From Roseburia sp. (lineage in GTDB: Bacteria > Bacillota > Clostridia > Lachnospirales > Lachnospiraceae), in NCBI GenBank assembly GCA_017626625.1, contig JAGAIK010000069.1, forward strand, positions 1 to 6,906: 6,906 nt of DNA, given 5' to 3'. Numbering within the stretch: position 1 is the first letter of the stretch; each line of letters starts with the position of its first letter. This document shows positions 5,552 through 6,906 of this stretch, piece after piece. The notes below the pieces were generated by a model. It worked only from the letters and a program-made list of their open reading frames with translations. It was not told where the DNA came from and ran no database searches. The position numbers and the translations under genes were made by a program.

Positions 5552-5713
5552 TTACCACGGCAATTCGTTCACTTTTATTTTATCTACTCCTACAAGCCGG
5601 TGGGAAAATGTGATATGTCTGTAACCTAAGCCTTTTCCCAGACTCCGTCGATACATCTGCACAACCCCAAAAAAGGCTGCCAGATAATAAAATCCAACAA
5701 CCTTTTTCCTCAT
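5552..5713 (-). CDS. Possible 53-residue small membrane protein downstream of atpC
   Basis: An ATG six bases after the atpC stop opens a frame of 53 codons ending in TAA, 40 bases before the kinase gene. The peptide starts MRKKVVGFYYLAAFFGVVQM, one likely membrane helix after a basic N-terminus. It continues with a basic, glycine-containing tail ending KVNELPW. Codon first positions are purine-rich, as in real genes. Against it, the only ribosome binding site (AAGGA, overlapping the atpC stop) is just three bases from the ATG, and a good terminator hairpin falls inside its first 15 codons. I do not recognise the sequence. Confidence 0.35.
   Translation of the reverse strand: MRKKVVGFYYLAAFFGVVQMYRRSLGKGLGYRHITFSHRLVGVDKIKVNELPW
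5669..5707 (-). terminator. Probable terminator of the atp operon
   Basis: On the minus strand AAAAAGGTTGTT (5707-5696) pairs over 12 bases, including three G-U pairs, with GGCAGCCTTTTT (5681-5670) around a 14-base loop. The flanking A and T tracts are typical of intrinsic terminators. It lies 13 bases past the atpC stop, where an atp operon would be expected to end. It conflicts with the possible small ORF over the same bases. Both could be true if termination is partial. Confidence 0.6.
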
Positions 5714-5719
5714 AAATCC

Positions 5720-6130
5720 TTATTTCGCAATATCAATCCGCACCAGAGCCTTGCGCAACGCAAACTCCGCACGTTTCACATCGATTGCTTCTGTCTTATT
5801 GGCAAGCCGTTCTTCCGCACGCTTTAACGCCGCCTCCGCACGTCCCTTGTCAATCTCATCCGGCCATTCCGCAATTTCTGCAAGAAGCGTCACCTTTTCC
5901 GGCAGAATTTCTGCAAAACCGGAATGAACCGCTGCGATAACGTCCTCTTCCCCCTCCTTGTGAATCTTCACAATGCCGGGGGCAAGAACTGTAGTGAGCG
6001 GTATATGCTTTTTGTATACACCAAGCTCACCGGATGCAGTGGTAAATTCAATCATATCACCCTCCCCGGTATAAAAAATACGGTCCGGCGTGATAATCTC
6101 TATCTTAAAAATCTTACTCTCATCTGCCAT
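5720..6130 (-). CDS. atpC: F1Fo ATP synthase epsilon subunit
   Basis: A 136-residue subunit of the central stalk of F1, which couples rotor and catalytic head and can inhibit ATP hydrolysis through its C-terminal helices. Residues 1-85 give the beta-sandwich (KIEIITPDRIFYTGEGDMIE, then SGELGVYKKHIPLTTVL, then HSGFAEILPEKVTLLAE). Residues 92-136 give the two-helix hairpin (KGRAEAALKRAEERL and KRAEFALRKALVRI). Two in-frame ATGs exist at 6136 and 6130. The GGAGG at 6137-6141 touches the first but is six bases from the second, so MADESK at 6130 is the likely start. It follows atpD by about 116 bases that hold two hairpins, a wider gap than usual for this gene pair. Confidence 0.96.
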   Translation of the reverse strand: MADESKIFKIEIITPDRIFYTGEGDMIEFTTASGELGVYKKHIPLTTVLAPGIVKIHKEGEEDVIAAVHSGFAEILPEKVTLLAEIAEWPDEIDKGRAEAALKRAEERLANKTEAIDVKRAEFALRKALVRIDIAK

Positions 6131-6136
6131 ACGCAT

Positions 6137-6141
6137 CCTCC
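6137..6141 (-). promoter_or_regulatory. Ribosome binding site that decides the atpC start
   Basis: GGAGG on the minus strand directly abuts the upstream ATG (6136-6134), leaving no spacing. It stands six bases before the downstream ATG (6130-6128). This favours the shorter 136-residue epsilon subunit. Confidence 0.75.
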
Positions 6142-6196
6142 ATTTTCTGCTAATACCTTTCGTGCCTCAGAAGCCTGCAAATTTTCCAGTACACCG

Positions 6197-6245
6197 GAAG
6201 TTTGCTGCTTTTGCAAACTTCTATAGCAAACGCCACAGGCGTTTG
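6197..6245 (-). promoter_or_regulatory. Two tandem hairpins between atpD and atpC
   Basis: Immediately after the atpD stop, CAAACGCC/GGCGTTTG (6245-6238 with 6234-6227) forms a perfect 8-bp stem with a three-base loop. Five bases later GAAGTTTGC/GCAAACTTC (6221-6213 with 6205-6197) forms a perfect 9-bp stem with a seven-base loop. Neither is followed by a U tract, so they are not simple terminators. Both share GTTTGC/GCAAAC, so they can also pair with each other. They are well placed to stabilise or process the mRNA between the beta and epsilon cistrons. Confidence 0.7.
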
Positions 6246-6246
6246 A

Positions 6247-6906
<660 letters not shown>

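Noticed and set aside
5261..5629. Plus-strand 122-codon frame over the kinase gene start
   Set aside because: It lies antisense to the well-supported kinase N-terminus and has no recognisable domain or ribosome binding site.

Overview
The window looks like a chromosomal segment of a low-to-mid GC Bacillota, most likely a motile clostridium of the Lachnospiraceae type. This is inferred from strong GGAGG-type ribosome binding sites, the clostridial style of the AtpD/AtpC sequences, a Fic protein and a membrane chemoreceptor lacking HAMP. No rRNA, tRNA, CRISPR array or intact mobile element is visible.

Layout. Positions 1-777 hold a minus-strand histidine phosphatase gene. It has a strand-specific intrinsic terminator at 35-66 and a duplicated copy of its own 3' end just past the stop codon. 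A short divergent promoter region (778-947) separates it from a plus-strand MerR-family regulator with a GyrI-like C-terminal domain (948-1745). After a 317-base regulatory intergenic region comes a plus-strand methyl-accepting chemotaxis protein (2063-3631). The promoter in front of the chemoreceptor has the MerR signature, a 19-bp spacer between -35 and -10, and a perfect 14-bp inverted repeat overlaps its -10. The MerR protein next door is therefore the natural candidate for its activator, although this is inference. A long hairpin at 3710-3760 ends this half.

From 3896 to the right edge everything is on the minus strand. Reading in the direction of transcription there are atpD (ATP synthase beta, cut by the window edge), two tandem hairpins, atpC (epsilon), a terminator-like hairpin that coincides with a possible 53-codon ORF, an aminoglycoside-phosphotransferase-family kinase, and a class III (self-inhibited) Fic adenylyltransferase. 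The atp genes are core metabolism. The kinase and fic genes look more AT-rich and accessory, and are placed between the end of the atp operon and the convergent chemoreceptor. An apparently gene-less MerR-type promoter (3806-3836) points into the antisense strand of fic.

The strongest identifications are AtpD, AtpC, the chemoreceptor, the Fic protein and the phosphatase. The most interesting items are the MerR-type promoter architectures, the tandem hairpins between atpD and atpC, and the self-inhibited Fic.
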